64,000 nucleotides of DNA from Catonia carolina (GCA_035578175.1 JAQMRL010000003.1:27352672-27416671), one strand, 5' to 3'. Numbered from the stretch's first letter, positions 20,223 through 32,409 are shown. Translations and numbers: made by a program. Notes: generated by a model from the letters alone, not told the origin.

Positions 20223-21542
20223 AGACTGCAGATTATTACTCAGGAGTTAAAGCATTTGCTGCGTGCCCGATCTACGTTTGGGATTTCAGATTTACTACAA
20301 TGTCTTTTGAATATATTTGCAACATATGCAAACTATGTCCACGATTTCAAGAAATATATTTCAATAATTCCAAAAACACTAAGCACTAAGAAAATAAATT
20401 CGTAGTAAGTACTGGGCTGATTACAATGCAATACAGCAAGCAATACTTGAAAAATGTAGATGTAGCCTACTTTTGGTGAAAACAAAACAAATACAGGATT
20501 ACTGACACTAGCTACAAAAATGGACCTTAACGGCAGCTGGAGACATAAGCAAAAATTTATTTCGTATCTTACAGGCAGTAATTTGATAGAAAACGTCGTG
20601 TAAAGTAATAAAAAAAAAAATTACAATTAATATTTGAAGGGCTGTAACTCAGTTTTAAGGGTAGTTGGGGCAAAACGATACCGGACCATTTTACGTACCT
20701 ATTAAAGGACAATTGTGAGAATATCACTTTGATCGGCTGGTTAAAAAATGTCAGTATGCGATTCGTTAAGAAATACGAAGACAATGAATCTTTGTAATAC
20801 TGAACATTGATTTTGCCAACGGATTTGAATAAAAAATGCTTCCCAGCTTCCAGTTAGCTTATTTACACACAAAGTGCCATCAAACTATACATCGATTTTG
20901 ACCAATTTTCTTGCTGAATAAAACTGTGTATTCGGATCCAGGCTATCTCTCTCGGGTAAAAGTCACAAAATGTTCGACCTTGAATAACTCTTGAGGGAAG
21001 GGTATAAGGAAAAAATATTTACTACTTTTCAATGCGATTGAAATCTCTTTTTTGTAATATAGTCAAAAATCGAGCGCGAGTAATTTTGCTTGTACCGGTA
21101 CTGGGGTGCAAATATTTACCGTGAAACTTGAATAAAGTTTGTCCCAAATGTGTTTCCGGGTAATTTTAATTTGTTTAATGATCATTTCAGCTGTTTGTGA
21201 ATTACAGCGCTGAGTGAAGTGTTGTTCCTGTGAATATACTATTAGAACTGATAGCTGCTCCAGCTACGTAAAAGGCGGTAGAAATAGTACGGATAGAGGT
21301 TAGTTAGCATTAGTATTAGTCTAAGCTAGCCTAGTTAGCTAACAAATTACGATAAAAGATTATCAAAATGAAACACCTTTGCGATTAAAATTTCAAATTT
21401 ATTAATTGTACAGTAAGGAGGCATACATACAGTATACTGAAAAAATACAGTAATTACTTTGAATTTAGAATACGACAAAGAAGCAAGAAAATTAAATTCT
21501 AAACAGGACAATGAGATAAAACTAGCTATTTATGCTGAAAAC
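20223..21542. other. unannotated stretch
   Basis: No coding-like frame or recognisable repeat boundary. Moderately GC-richer patches at 20650-20760 and 20880-21010 resemble general repeat DNA but match nothing else in the window. Confidence 0.4.
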
Positions 21543-21752
21543 AAGAATAGGCCTACATTGGCGCAGTTAGTAACGTGCTCGCCTCTCATCATGCGGTCCT
21601 GGGTTCGAATCCCACTCAGGCACGGCATATTTTCATACGTTACAAAAAATCATATCATCCTACATTGCATACAGATTCACCCCAACGTTGTCGCTAATGA
21701 CCGTTGCAGTTGATGCGACGTTAAATAAATTTAAAAAAAAAGAATAGGCCTA
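21543..21752 (+). repeat. SINE-A copy with 13-bp TSD
   Basis: The SINE (21556-21739) has a near-complete tRNA-like head (TTGGCGCAGTTAGTAACG; box B GGTTCGAATCC), the body CGGCATATTTTCATACGTTAC and an A-rich tail. It is flanked by AAGAATAGGCCTA at 21543-21555 and 21740-21752. Its 3' half (CTAATGACC..GTTGATGCGACG..TTAAATAAA) differs from the other SINE-A copies and matches the tail of SINE-C at 41270-41310, so it is a chimera or a subfamily with a swapped tail. Confidence 0.8.
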
Positions 21753-22757
21753 ATGTTATTAGACCTTTTCGAAATTGAATAATGCAATTTATTTCATTTA
21801 ATTTTTACTCGTATTATTACAAAGACTAAAACGAAACCTCAAATTTAATGGTACAAAAACTAATTTATTTCATAATCCGGGAATGCTTAAATTAGCTACC
21901 AATTAAAATTTGTACTTTTTTCTTAGGCTCTATAAGAAATCCTTATTTAAAAAAGTCCCGTCCGGGTTAGCGGGACTCTACTGTAATTTATTTTACCATT
22001 CTAAAACAGCTTCCGAAAACGTAAAATTGTAGTTAAATTTCTTTTTTTATACTTGCACATTTAGACGAACGAATCTATACAAAATACCACTATCGACTTT
22101 AATAATATAAAAAAATACAGTTGTCGAAGAATTAAAAGCTTAAAAAGAATTAAAAACACCATAAAACTTCTTAAATTAAAATTAAAATGAATTTAAATAA
22201 TTAATTAATAAAATAAAATAATTTAATTAATAAAATAAAATCAATTAATTAATAAAATAAAATAAATTAATTAATAAAATTAAATGAATGAATTAAATTA
22301 AATTAGGCAGAGATGAGAATAAATCGTAAGGTATACATTATATAGAGAGCATACAATTCTGACCGGGGCAGAATTGTATTAACTATCCTGACCGGGTCAG
22401 AATTGTATTGGTTCTAGTAGAAAAAGGTCAGAATTGTATCGTCTGCATACTTATATTTATATATATATATATATATTATATATATAAAATTTATCTTATA
22501 TGTTATATATTTTTGTCCTTGAAGTCATTTTGTTTTAATTTATGAGATTAGTACTACTTTGTTCACGACTTGCCATGTGTTTTAAAATATTAAGGTATAT
22601 TATGTTAAATTTTTCACCACTTGATTAAATGCAAAAATTAATCATTTTTTTTAAAAACTTTACTACTGAAAAGTCAGGCCTTTAGAGTTGAGGAAAGTTG
22701 AAAATGATAGATAAACAAAAAAAATTCGGAATATTACATACGACTGATATGTAGGCC
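21753..22757. other. AT-rich stretch with simple repeats
   Basis: Contains an AATTAATTAATAAAATAAA low-complexity tract (22180-22300), three copies of a GTCAGAATTGTAT-like word (22340-22440) and a TA microsatellite (22450-22490). No gene seen. Confidence 0.5.
22340..22440. repeat. short triplicated motif with inverted copy
   Basis: CAGAATTGTAT occurs at about 22369, 22400 and 22429. The first is preceded by its inverse ATACAATTCTG, giving a hairpin around GACCGGGG. Possibly the tip of a decayed MITE. Confidence 0.4.
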
Positions 22758-22885
22758 TACACTAAAAGATGCGGTCTTGGGTTCGAATCCCATTCAGGCA
22801 TGGCATTTTTTCATACGTTACAAAATATCATTTCATCCTTCACCGTCTGCATTAGCAGTAATTGCAGAACAGTCGGACGTTAAAC

Positions 22886-22922
<37 letters not shown>

Positions 22923-22932
22923 CTAAAAGATG
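22758..22932 (+). repeat. 5'-truncated SINE-A copy with 14-bp TSD
   Basis: Starts inside the tRNA-like head (GCGGTCTTGGGTTCGAATCC), keeps the body (CACCGTCTGCATTAGCAGTA) and ends in a run of about 32 A. The 14-bp repeat TACACTAAAAGATG flanks it at 22758-22771 and 22919-22932. A long uninterrupted poly-A and an exact TSD suggest a recent insertion. 5' truncation is common for target-primed products. Confidence 0.85.
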
Positions 22933-23234
22933 AAAAATTATGTAAAATGAGAGATGAAAAGATGCCAGACCTAAACAGGGTTTAAACATTGGACTTCTAT
23001 CATAAGTAAGTTGTGTTTACATAATAGGTAGCTTAATACAGAATGTAGAATAGGTCCAACAAACGGTAGAAGAATTGAAAAGTTTGAAACGTATGGTTTT
23101 TCTGTTGCGTTGGACAAATAACAGAAAATATCTGATTTTGAAATAAAATAGGCATCAAATTATTAGAGAGCCGGTGAATGGAGCTCACCTTCACATATCA
23201 ACCAGATCCAGATAGAGAGAGAGAGAGAGAGTAC

Positions 23235-23840
23235 AACAGTACCGTTACCTGGGAACTGAGATAAACAAGTAGTGGAATTGTCACAGGAAATAAAATGTCG
23301 AATAGGCAAGGCAAGAGCAAAATTTCATAAAATGGTTCCTATTTTCAAGAGCCACAACTTTATTCTTGCAACAAAAATAAGTAATCTAAGATTTTACGTA
23401 TGTTCTATGCTCCTATACGGTGTAGAGCTCTGGACCTTGAATAAAGCCACCACAAAGAAAACTGGAAGCATTTGAGATGTAGCTGTACAATCGAATGTTG
23501 AGCGTTCCATGAACTGGTCGAATGCCAAAACAGAGTTTCCAGGAGAATGAATTAATACTTGGAGGTCATTTCCACCATAAAGTGTAGGAAGCTCCAATAT
23601 TTTGAACATGCCATGCAGAATGAATCACAATATTGCGTTACTACAAACTATTATGCTGGAAATAATATATGGAAGGCGTGGACCTAGCAGAAAAAGAGTG
23701 TCTTGGCTTCGAAATCTGAGAACTTGGTTTGGGAAGTACTCAGAAGAACTTATTCCGTAGTGCAACGAACAAAGTGAGAACTGCTTATGGTGTTTACCAA
23801 CATTCGGAAGGGATAGGCACCTGAAAAATAACGTACTTGT
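23235..23840 (+). pseudogene. LINE reverse-transcriptase C-terminal part, decayed
   Basis: Frames on the plus strand give YLGTEI, then CRIGKARAKFHKMVPIF, MLLYGVELWTLNKA, the frame-shifted IALLQTIMLEIIYGRR and SWLRNLRTWFG. This order (YLG motif, LYG-E-WTL, GRRG..SWL-NLR-WFG) is the C-terminal half of endonuclease-RT LINE proteins. Several stops and shifts make it non-functional. A short GA tract (23213-23232) precedes it. Confidence 0.7.
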
Positions 23841-24177
23841 AATTTTTTTTTGATTGCATTTATATTCTACGAGTGAATGTTTAGTTTTTTACAACTCTGT
23901 TTCAAAAATAATTTTGGTAAGCCATTTAAAAGATGTTGGAAAACTGAAAGGAAATGTTATATGAAAAGTGTACTTTAAAAGCTCATAATCTGTAAGCGCA
24001 GGCCTTTCTACACGATTTCTGTGTGGAATGTAATTGCTGTCAGCATTTTTGTTATAACTTCGAAAAGCGGTAAAACATAGGAACTCGAGAAAATGTGCAT
24101 TCTTCCTTTTATCTTTTTTAGATATTTATCAAAGCTGGAAGTATATTTTAGAGTATGAAATACGTTTAACTAAAGTA

Positions 24178-24273
24178 TGTGTCATAACATTGTAAGCTTG
24201 AAGGTTGTGACATTAGATCTAATATTCCCAGCATCTAATATCACAACTTTCAAGCTTACAATATTATGACACA
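24178..24273. repeat. long hairpin (about 41-bp arms)
   Basis: Arms 24178-24219 and 24233-24273 (TGTGTCATAACATTGTAAGC paired with its near-perfect complement) with a 13-bp loop. Likely a MITE-like hairpin or part of a larger inverted-repeat element with the next entry. Confidence 0.65.
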
Positions 24274-24372
24274 TTTATTATTTAGTAGGGTCTACATGTC
24301 ATGTACTATAATCGTAAAGAAGCTCTTGAACATATTTAAAACGACAGTTTGTAGCCTGTCTACAAAACACTG

Positions 24373-24503
24373 TATAGTAGAGAGATGACTTGAATGCTAC
24401 TGTAAGACAAAGTGGGGAGCAGGAAAGCAATTCCATAGACAGGATAAGCTTTCCTATTCCCCATTTTGTCTCACACTAGCATGCAAGTCATTTCTCCACT
24501 ATA
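24373..24503. repeat. long hairpin (about 56-bp arms)
   Basis: Arms 24373-24428 and 24448-24503 (outer TATAGTAGAGAGATGACTTG; inner GGAAAGC/GCTTTCC) with a 19-bp loop and a few mismatches. Separate in sequence from the hairpin 100 bp upstream. Confidence 0.65.
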
Positions 24504-24883
24504 CATAACTGATTCATTATTATTCTCTTTTGATTTTCAGTTTATTATATAGTTTCCTTTGTCCATTTATTGCGTGACGTAACCTAACATTTCTTTTACT
24601 TATCTGTATTCACCTGAGGGGTAGTATTCAGCGTAACTGGCTTCTTGTGTTTTTCTATTTTGTTTCCGAGAAAATACAGGACATGTTAAGAACTTATTAG
24701 TTAATACATCACCTGAATAAATATATTTTATTTTAATTACACATGGATCTACTTTTACAAGCTTACTTACTGCAATTTTATTATGTTATCTTTAATTATT
24801 TACACAATAGTGCACAGTTTACTTAGCATTCGCTTCAAAGTTTTGGGTGTTTATTTATTTTAAGTTATGTCTCTTTTTTATTA

Positions 24884-25420
24884 AACGCTTTTATTTAACT
24901 TACTCTTGGAAGCATCAAATCTTGCAACTTAAAATTTTAATACTTCTACCGTATCAATATGAATCCAACTTTGCACACTTGTTTATCTTCGATGACAATA
25001 CGCTGTGGAGGTGTTTGTAAAAAAAAATTTTTTAATTTTTAAATTTTATAACGCTTTTATAACGCTTTTAACGCTTTTAATTTAACTTACTCTTGGATCC
25101 ATCAAATCTTGCAACTTAAAATTTTAATACTTCTACCGTATCAATATGAATCAAACTTTGCACACTTGTTTATCTTCGATGACAATACGCTGTGGAGGTG
25201 TTTGTAAAAAAAAATTTTTTAATTTTTAAATTTTATAACGCTTTTATAACGCTTTTAACGCTTTTAATTTAACTTACTCTTGGATCCATCAAATCTTGCA
25301 ACTTAAAATTTTAATACTTCTACCGTATCAATATGAATCAAACTTTGCACACTTGTTTATCTTCGATGACAATACGCTGTGGAGGTGTTTGTAAAAAAAA
25401 TTTTTTAATTTAAAAAAAAA
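24884..25420 (+). repeat. 187-bp tandem repeat, three units
   Basis: TACTCTTGGA recurs at 24901, 25088 and 25275, an exact 187-bp step. Units share CACACTTGTTTATCTTCGAT and GCTGTGGAGGTGTTTG and are nearly identical. Each starts with AACGCTTTTA-TTTAAC, the same word that opens the palindrome to the right, so array and palindrome look like parts of one element. Confidence 0.85.
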
Positions 25421-25436
25421 TTAAAAAAAAGAAATT

Positions 25437-25987
25437 AAAAAACGCTTTTATTTAACAATTACTTAAAACAATTAACTAAAAAGAAAAAAAGAAAAAAAAT
25501 TTACAAAAAAATCACAGAAAAAAATTACAAAAAAATAAAAAAAAATAAAAAAAAAAAAATTTTAAGAAACGCTATTATTTAACAATTAATCAAAAAAATG
25601 AACTAAAAAGATAAAAATTAAAAAATTTACAAAAAAAAACATCACAGACATTACAGTTAAAAATAAAAGCGTGGCGCATTAATATATATAATATTTATTG
25701 TAAAATATTCGTTGTAAAATATTATATATATTAATGCGCCACGCTTTTATTTTTAACTGTAATGTCTGTGATTTTTTTTTTGTAAATTTTTTAATTTTTA
25801 TCATTTTAGTTCATTTTTTTTTTTGATTAATTGTTAAATAATAGCGTTTCTTAAAAATTTTTTTTTTTTTTGATTTTTTTGTAATTTTTTTTTCTGTGAT
25901 TTTTTGTAAATTTGTTTTGTAAATTTTTTTTCTTTTTTTCTTTTTAGTTAATTGTTTTAAGTAATTGTTAAATAAAAGCGTTTTTTA
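25437..25987. repeat. 550-bp palindrome (foldback MITE)
   Basis: Arms of about 260 bp (25437-25696 and 25715-25987) begin and end with AACGCTTTTATTTAACAATT and its complement and meet near 25705. The innermost 60 bp (AGCGTGGCGCATTAATATAT) pair almost perfectly. Outer parts are poly-A/T rich. Each arm holds two degenerate copies of an ACGCT-TTATTTAACAATTA block. Confidence 0.75.
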
Positions 25988-26101
25988 AATTTTTTTTTAA
26001 AATTTTTTTGTATAATATTATTTAGAAAGTAATTCTTATTCAATATAAAGGTTTTATCAATGAAGTAATTTTTCAGATTTTTCTAATATAAATGAGAATT
26101 A

Positions 26102-26455
26102 TTACAATTTAAAAATTGTGTAATTTATTGTTGTATTTTCTTTCAACATAATAAGTTTTTGTTCAAAAAATTTAGTATTGTTAGCCACATAATAATCATT
26201 TCTGTTTCTTGTGTTATGATAGTTAACATTGAAATGTTGCGTAAAAGTATTTTGCCTAATTTACTTTATCACCTCAAAAATGTAGAATGAGGGAACTGTA
26301 AGTAGTTTATGCTTCGTACATAGTGGTCTGCAAGAGGTGAGGTGGTTACCTCCCACCACACACCTAACTGCTTTCGTTCGAATTTTTAAAACTTTATCCA
26401 TGTTATCCGTACTAAGATTACTCCATACTAAAATACCGTAACGGGTAAGAGACAG
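26102..26455 (-). pseudogene. CR1/Jockey-like LINE RT C-terminal fragment
   Basis: The minus strand encodes RYGILVWSNLSTDN, VLKIRTKAVRCVVGG, LTVPSFYIFEVIK (then a stop) and NVNYHNTRNRNDYYV, ending at TAA (26104-26102). This matches the thumb/C-terminal signature of insect CR1/Jockey-type RTs (YG-WG..., K-A-R-I, L-PS-Y--E, NYNTR-K). It has an in-frame stop and is cut at the right edge, where another repeat begins at 26462. Confidence 0.75.
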
Positions 26456-26461
26456 AAGTTT

Positions 26462-26640
26462 TTTTTATCCGAGGCGGCGAGAAAAACTCATATTCACTCC
26501 CTCACGATGGGGAAATAGTGTTGGACTCAATTGAGGCGTCCTTGCCCATCTCCAAGGAGGCCGCAACCGCCTACCTACCAAAAACCCGCCACCTGGCCAC
26601 TTGATCCGAAATCAGCAAAGAACCCTCCAACAAGACGAAT
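26462..26640 (+). repeat. dispersed repeat, copy 1 (partner 42355-42530)
   Basis: Shares AAAAACTCATATTCACTCCC, TCAATTGAGGCGTCC and CCAAGGAGGCCGCAACCGCC with 42355-42530. It joins directly to a LINE C-terminal fragment at 26641. Origin unknown. Confidence 0.6.
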
Positions 26641-26770
26641 TTTTTGGTTGAAGAATCTTCGTGAATGGTTTTGTTGTACCTCAGCGGAGCTGTTCAGAGC
26701 TGCGGTGCCCAAGGTCTGAATAGCCGTCGTGATTACCAACCTCCGGTCGAAGATGGCACGAAAAAAGTAA
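26641..26770 (+). pseudogene. LINE endonuclease-RT C-terminus fragment
   Basis: The plus strand gives FWLKNLREWFCCTSAELFRA, then AVPKV and, after a stop, IAVVITNLRSKMARKK. This is the extreme C-terminus also seen at 33500-33720 (minus) and 23700-23790 (plus). Confidence 0.6.
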
Positions 26771-28017
26771 GAAGATTATAGAGTTGTTATGACTTTCAGT
26801 TCATTAATCCGTTTACGTTTTTTATTTTATTGTATAACATAACGAGTCAATGTTGGATGACGAGGGGAAAGGTAGAGTTGCTACTGTTATAAGACATTGA
26901 AGCTTACAATGAGATAAAACACATTTTCTAGTAGAATCAGAAGAAGACATAGAAATATTTTACCCATTTTTAATAAATTAAAAAGAAAATAACCGACCGT
27001 TGTATATTATCCATAAAATGAAGTCAAAAGAAAGATAACATCGGGATATAAAATACAATAAACGTAACAAGTTAAGTGATATAGCTGTATATATTCTTTT
27101 AAAATCCATTGCTAGACAATTTATTGGCAGTTAAAAATGTCGTTTCTGTTCGACTTGTAACTAATATAAACAACAATAAAACGCCTTTAGAGAATTGACT
27201 GCTAAAATAGAAGTGGTAGTTTTCCAATTGGGTGGGTGCAGGAAAGGCATTTCACTTAACAATTGACTTTCATACTAAATTCACTCTGTAAGTAAATGTT
27301 ATAAAAACAATAGAAGAAAAGATAATAGGTTTACTGCACTTAAATTTTCCGTATTCTATTTCAATACTGACTTAAATATTTACGCTTTCGTCACAATACT
27401 TTCTTTTCAGTTTAATCATCTATTTTTTATTTCAGTAAATAAAATGTGATATTTTAAGTTGATTTAAATTAAACTCAAAAAAGAAAATACTGAATGAGTT
27501 TTTTTTAATTGCAAGATAAGTTTATGGTTTTACATTTCCAGTGCCTTCATTTCATTAATCATTATAACGTTTTTTTATTTCAAATTTACTGCAACTGGTT
27601 ATTTATTTACTATGTAATAGTGTTTCTTTAACGATAATATTTATCCCTCCCTCTAAAACTATGCAATCACTCACTGGTTTCACTTATTCTATATAATTTC
27701 ACTTAGTGTTTTACTAAAATTATTTACATATTTTGACTTAATTTTATTTACAATTCATTTTTAAGTTATGTAATTTAATTTTGTATCTGTTCAAAGACAA
27801 TTAACTAGAATTATCAGAATACATTTTTTATATAAAAAAACAAACACGAACAATGTCGTTAATGGCTTAGGGAAGGACACTACCGAGTAATAATAATCCA
27901 TCAAGTTGAAATTGCGTTAATTTAAAATTTATGATTAAATCCTTTAGCTGTAGTGCGTCGCGCAAATTCCAAAATTAGTAGAAAAATTAGCGTTCAGGGA
28001 AATATCATGGATACCAT
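26771..28017. other. unannotated AT-rich stretch
   Basis: No gene, repeat boundary or coding-like frame seen. Confidence 0.4.
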
Positions 28018-28275
28018 ACCCCGGAAGCAATTAAAATGGTTTAGCCATTTATTTGGAGGAGAAATTTAAATGGTTTTGATGGAGGATAGTAGGTGACCAA
28101 AAAGGGTATGAGAGTGGATGCCAGCTGGTAGAAGAAGGGGTAGACCGGAAGTGACATGGTTCGATGGCGTGCAGGAGGCAATGTCTTTGCGGCGGCTATC
28201 CAATGGGAACTGGCGAGACAAAGAGAGGTGGTGCTTACGAAGCGAAATGCAGATGGGCTGTAAATCCTCGCTTGA
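28018..28275 (+). pseudogene. LINE endonuclease-RT C-terminal fragment
   Basis: The plus strand gives KQLKWFSHLFGGE, then WMPAGRRRGRPEVTWFDGVQ and GNWRDKERWCLRSE: the WFGH, GRR-RGRP--TW-DGV and GDW-DR-RWR blocks of the C-terminal domain. Stops separate the first two blocks. Confidence 0.7.
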
Positions 28276-30019
28276 ATATCTATCTTTACCTGCTAATAAG
28301 TTTAGTTATTATTTTGTGTTAATGTATCATGTATCTACTCCATCTTTGTTTCAGTTGTCTTTAGCGATTCCTGGTAGATGGGAAAAATTTATGTTGCGTA
28401 TTAAAAGATTATTATGACTCTGAAGTCTTGAAGCTACAGTAAAATTTTAGAAATAGTCCGTTGACATAAGGGACGTGTAAGCCATCGTGTAGTGTTTTAT
28501 TCTACAGATTACTCGAGGAATAAGTAATGAGTCATAAGAAATTACTTTGGAAACGCTGTATTCATGAAATGGGTAACGGATTTTCTGTACTATAAATCCG
28601 ATCACCATACTTCCAAATCGGTTGGAAATTTCTTTGTACGTCAACAGTTTCGACGTCCTGGGTATTGATTTTACAGTTTATTCATAACTTATTTTTTGAA
28701 TTTTAGTCTTTCTTTTAACACACCAAATCAACAATATCCTTGTACAAAAATACTGATAATAATCATTTTGTGAAATACAGGTGAAATGTAAATATTTTTA
28801 CAGCTTAGTTTGTGCAAATAACTGATACGATTTGAGACAGCTGTTTATTTACTAAAATGTTGAATGAAATTATTAAGGTGTCAATCAAATTTTCAAAAAA
28901 AATTATAATCAATATTGTTAACCATCATTTAATCAATCAAACTTTTATGAATTCATCAATTCATTTTTTATATCAGGATTACCTATATGGGTAAATATTT
29001 ATGTAATATGGGTAAAGACATATTTTTCCATTCTATGTATGTTTTTAAAACAACATTATATTATTTTTATAAAGTATATGGTCATAAATATTTACGTGTA
29101 TACATTACATCAAATCACATATTTATATTTTTTACAAGGCCGTTTTTTAATAAATAAAAGAGACCAAAAGCTTTTTTCAATATGTTGTTTTTACTTAAAA
29201 TTATTAAACCTGGACTGGTCTCAGTAGTAGGTTTCAATAAATTATAATATAATCTAATACAGACTGTTTACTGAAAAATATTACTTCTTTTTATTCGTTT
29301 AGGCCCATTTGCAGCCAATGTTCTCCATAATATTTCATAATGTGCTTTCTTCTTTCTTCAATTCATCGTCGCTACTGCTTTTGCTCTTTATACAAAATTT
29401 TAAAGTCTGGAATCTGTGAACTGTTCTTTCTTTTCTCCAATACGGCTGAATTTGTATTTTTAAAATTTAATGCAAAAGGACTTTCATGGTTAATACGAAT
29501 AATTATTTAACTGGATTGGTAAAATTTGTAAACGTGATTATTCTACATGTTTTAAAATCAGATAAAATTACAGGTCACACAAAGACAAAAAGATTACTGA
29601 TCAAAAACAAACGTAAAACAAATGTTAAATGTTTAATTGTTATAAAGTTTTCAGTTCAAGAAAAATAAATTTTATGAATATTTACGTAAAATAAAAAAGT
29701 AAAAAATAAATTCAAGGTATTAAAATCAAATTTTATCAGTAACAAGACCAGACTAAATTGTTTCTAAGAAAATCCGTATTTCAATAGAATGTTACAATGA
29801 TTTTGTAGATCAACATTAGTAGCTTATCAGTTTTTTAATTCAGTTCTAAAAACAATTAAGTATTAAACTAGAATAAAGGTAATGCTTACAATCTGAAGAA
29901 GAAAAGCTGCTCGAAATAGCTTCCTTTATATTCATTTTTTCATATCACTCAACAAATCCATTCTTTTCTATTAGATATTATAATGAGTTATAATTAATTG
30001 TAGGCGTATTTTAAACAGT
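28276..30019. other. unannotated AT-rich stretch
   Basis: No gene, repeat or coding-like frame recognised. Confidence 0.4.
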
Positions 30020-30175
30020 TTATGGAGATTCTATCATTTGATTTTTAGATCTTTCATGCATAAATCCATTTTGAATAAGCAATTGACTTCATCCAACCTA
30101 ATAAGATAAAGTCTGAAGGCGTGAGGTGAGAAAATTGTGGTGACCAATTTTCAGTTCGTTTCTATGTACTGATAA
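30020..30175 (-). pseudogene. mariner/Tc-type DDE transposase remnant
   Basis: The minus strand reads NWSPQFSHLTPSDFILLGWM, then KSIAYSKWIYA, a stop and further residues. It matches the common 'W-P-SPDLTPLDFFLWG-MK' block around the last catalytic Asp of mariner-type transposases. Stops follow, and only this segment is recognisable. A longer frame at 30419-30670 upstream is not clearly related. Confidence 0.55.
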
Positions 30176-31555
30176 GATAGTATCAATCAAAAGGTGCGCT
30201 CATATACAGACGGAAAGGAAACTTATTCAAAGTAGGTCCATAACAATAAAAGTAAATTTTCTATTCAAGTTGGATAGTTAATCACCTTTGATAAATTAAA
30301 ATATACTATAAATCTACCAACAGGCTATTCTTCAATAGAGTTCAGTGCAATGCAAAGCAAACGTGCTTGTCTACAAAAAAAGCTATTTTTAAGATGCTTT
30401 TTGTTATAGCCTACAATCTCACTTCCGACTAACCATATCTGAAATGCTCCACTTGGACACACGACCAAACTTAATAGACACATACACGTCGCACAGACAT
30501 GCTCTTACAAGTGTACCCATAAATGAGACGTCTGACTCAACAACACTAACTGATGTCGTGGAATGGTGAGGAAGGAAAGCATTACAATAAGGTGGCACTC
30601 TAAAAGTCTCAATTGAGTTTGTTTTACTATAATAAATACAAATAAATATATTAATACAACTAATTAACACTTCCGTTATTGAGTGATTGCCATTAATTAT
30701 AATTTAATTTAGTAGTAAATTTCTGAGAAATAAACTGGAAGAAAGTACAAACATGTAATTAATTTTGTTTTAGTCGATTACGTCAGAAGAATTTTCAAAA
30801 GGGTAAAGGTTTTCTCAAGAAAAATATTCTATGAAGAATGTTATATTTTCTACCAACACCACAATTTTCTCTAAATTTTTAGTAGGTTAGGCAATGGGTG
30901 CCGAATGATCGGCATAAATATCTATTAGACGCACACCAGAAAAACCTATTTCATCTTGTCGACATGAAATCCTAAACTATATGTTTTATAATATTACATC
31001 CCTTTGCATAAAATTTAGATGTTCATAAATATTTCTAAAAATTCGCAGAATTTTGTATCTATAAAATGAACGCCGTTGGGGTCGAATAGATAAATAAAAA
31101 TAGCCGATTTCATACGAAGGGTTTCATCCCCAACTGAAATAAAAACACAATTTTATAAAGCATAAATCACAAAATAAAATAAATCCGTTTTTTATGTTCT
31201 GAGAGAGCTATAAAGAAAAATCTCATTTTTCCCTTCTTTAATGATTCTTCAGATTTAGTTTTGTTTTATAAAATTCTAATTAAAAATTAGTCTAAATATA
31301 TTTCGAAGTTAATAACAGTAAATATTAAAGTTTAAAAGTGCTTAATCTCGTTTAATTAGTAACATGTTAATTTAAAATTAAAATTATTTTGACGAAAACT
31401 TTCAGAAACTTAAAACGATTTAGAGTTTTCAAATTATGGAAAATTCACTTTAATATGTTTTATCTAAAATTAAATATTAATTCTTTTTCCTGCATTAAGT
31501 GACAGAGTTTAATTAAATTAAAACATAATGTATGATAATAAATCTTTAAGATATG
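30176..31555. other. unannotated AT-rich stretch
   Basis: No feature recognised beyond a weak short inverted repeat (CGTTGGGG near 31073 with CCCCAACTG near 31128). Confidence 0.4.
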
Positions 31556-31720
31556 TCACTGCCTGCGTAGCGTAGTGGTAATCGTGATAAACTAAAGCGG
31601 AAGGTCAGAGTTAAATTCCAGGTTAAAATCTAATAACTATAAAAAATAGAAGCTTAGCTTAACCGTGCCATAATCAATAGTAGTCTCTAATGATTGAATT
31701 TATAATGTTTTTTTAAAAAA
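31556..31720 (+). repeat. SINE-C-like copy, decayed
   Basis: tRNA-like head GCGTAGCGTAGTGGTAATCG, box-B-like AGAGTTAAATTCC, and a TAGTAGTCTCTAATGATTGA body ending related to SINE-C at 41135. No TSD located. Confidence 0.5.
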
Positions 31721-32109
31721 GGAAAATATATTAATATTTATAAATTACTAATTATTTTTTTTACACATAATACATGAATGGATTATTATATTAAATTATT
31801 TTGATATTTTTACAAATATGTTGATCGAAAAAATATTTTTGTTTGAGGAAAAGATTAAGTGGAAAATCACGGTGAGCATGAATCAGAATGGAGCTGCTCT
31901 TCAAAGACTATATTCTATGCTTTAGTCTACAAACACATGTATGAGGGCAAAGAAGTTAGTGGCTACATCTGTATTGGAGTCCTATCTACATAAATGGCGC
32001 TAAAAACATCGTCAGAAATAAATGAAGGCTGGAGGTCTTAGAAATGGAATAGTTGCAAAGGTCATGCAGGATCTCCAGAGTGAAGCTCGTGAGAAATGAA
32101 AGCGAAAGG

Positions 32110-32405
32110 CAACAAGCAAGTTCTTAGAATGCCATTGTAAAAAAGAAAAAGCGATGACAGTTGATTTGGTTTGGACAAATCCAAAAAATAGTTGTGAATG
32201 GACAACTCCAATGAGTGTTCCTTTCTCGTTCTGTAAACAAAGACAGAATCGTTCGCCTTGGAAGTGCGGATATTGGAGATCCAAGAAGCTGTGATTGTAA
32301 GGAATCTCTGGGAGGGTGACTGGGAAGACAGTCGACGATGTAGAAGGAGGCTGTGGGATGTGCGAAGCGGAGAAATCCGTAGGAGAGCTGCAAAAAGTTA
32401 ATCCA
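32110..32405 (+). pseudogene. LINE endonuclease-RT C-terminal fragment (plus)
   Basis: The plus strand includes LIWFGQIQKI (WFGH-like) and then NLWEGDWEDSRRCRRRLWDV followed by RSGEIRRRAAKS and a stop: the GDW-DRRRWR C-terminus. Internal stops are present. It abuts an inverted RT palm fragment at 32410. Confidence 0.65.
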
Positions 32406-32409
32406 CAAA

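Noticed and set aside
24884..25420. Regularly spaced repeats that could suggest a CRISPR-like array
   Set aside because: The whole 187-bp unit repeats with no unique spacers, and the context is a eukaryotic genome.
30419..30670. 83-codon minus-strand ORF
   Set aside because: I could not relate it to the transposase remnant at 30020-30175 or to any other family.
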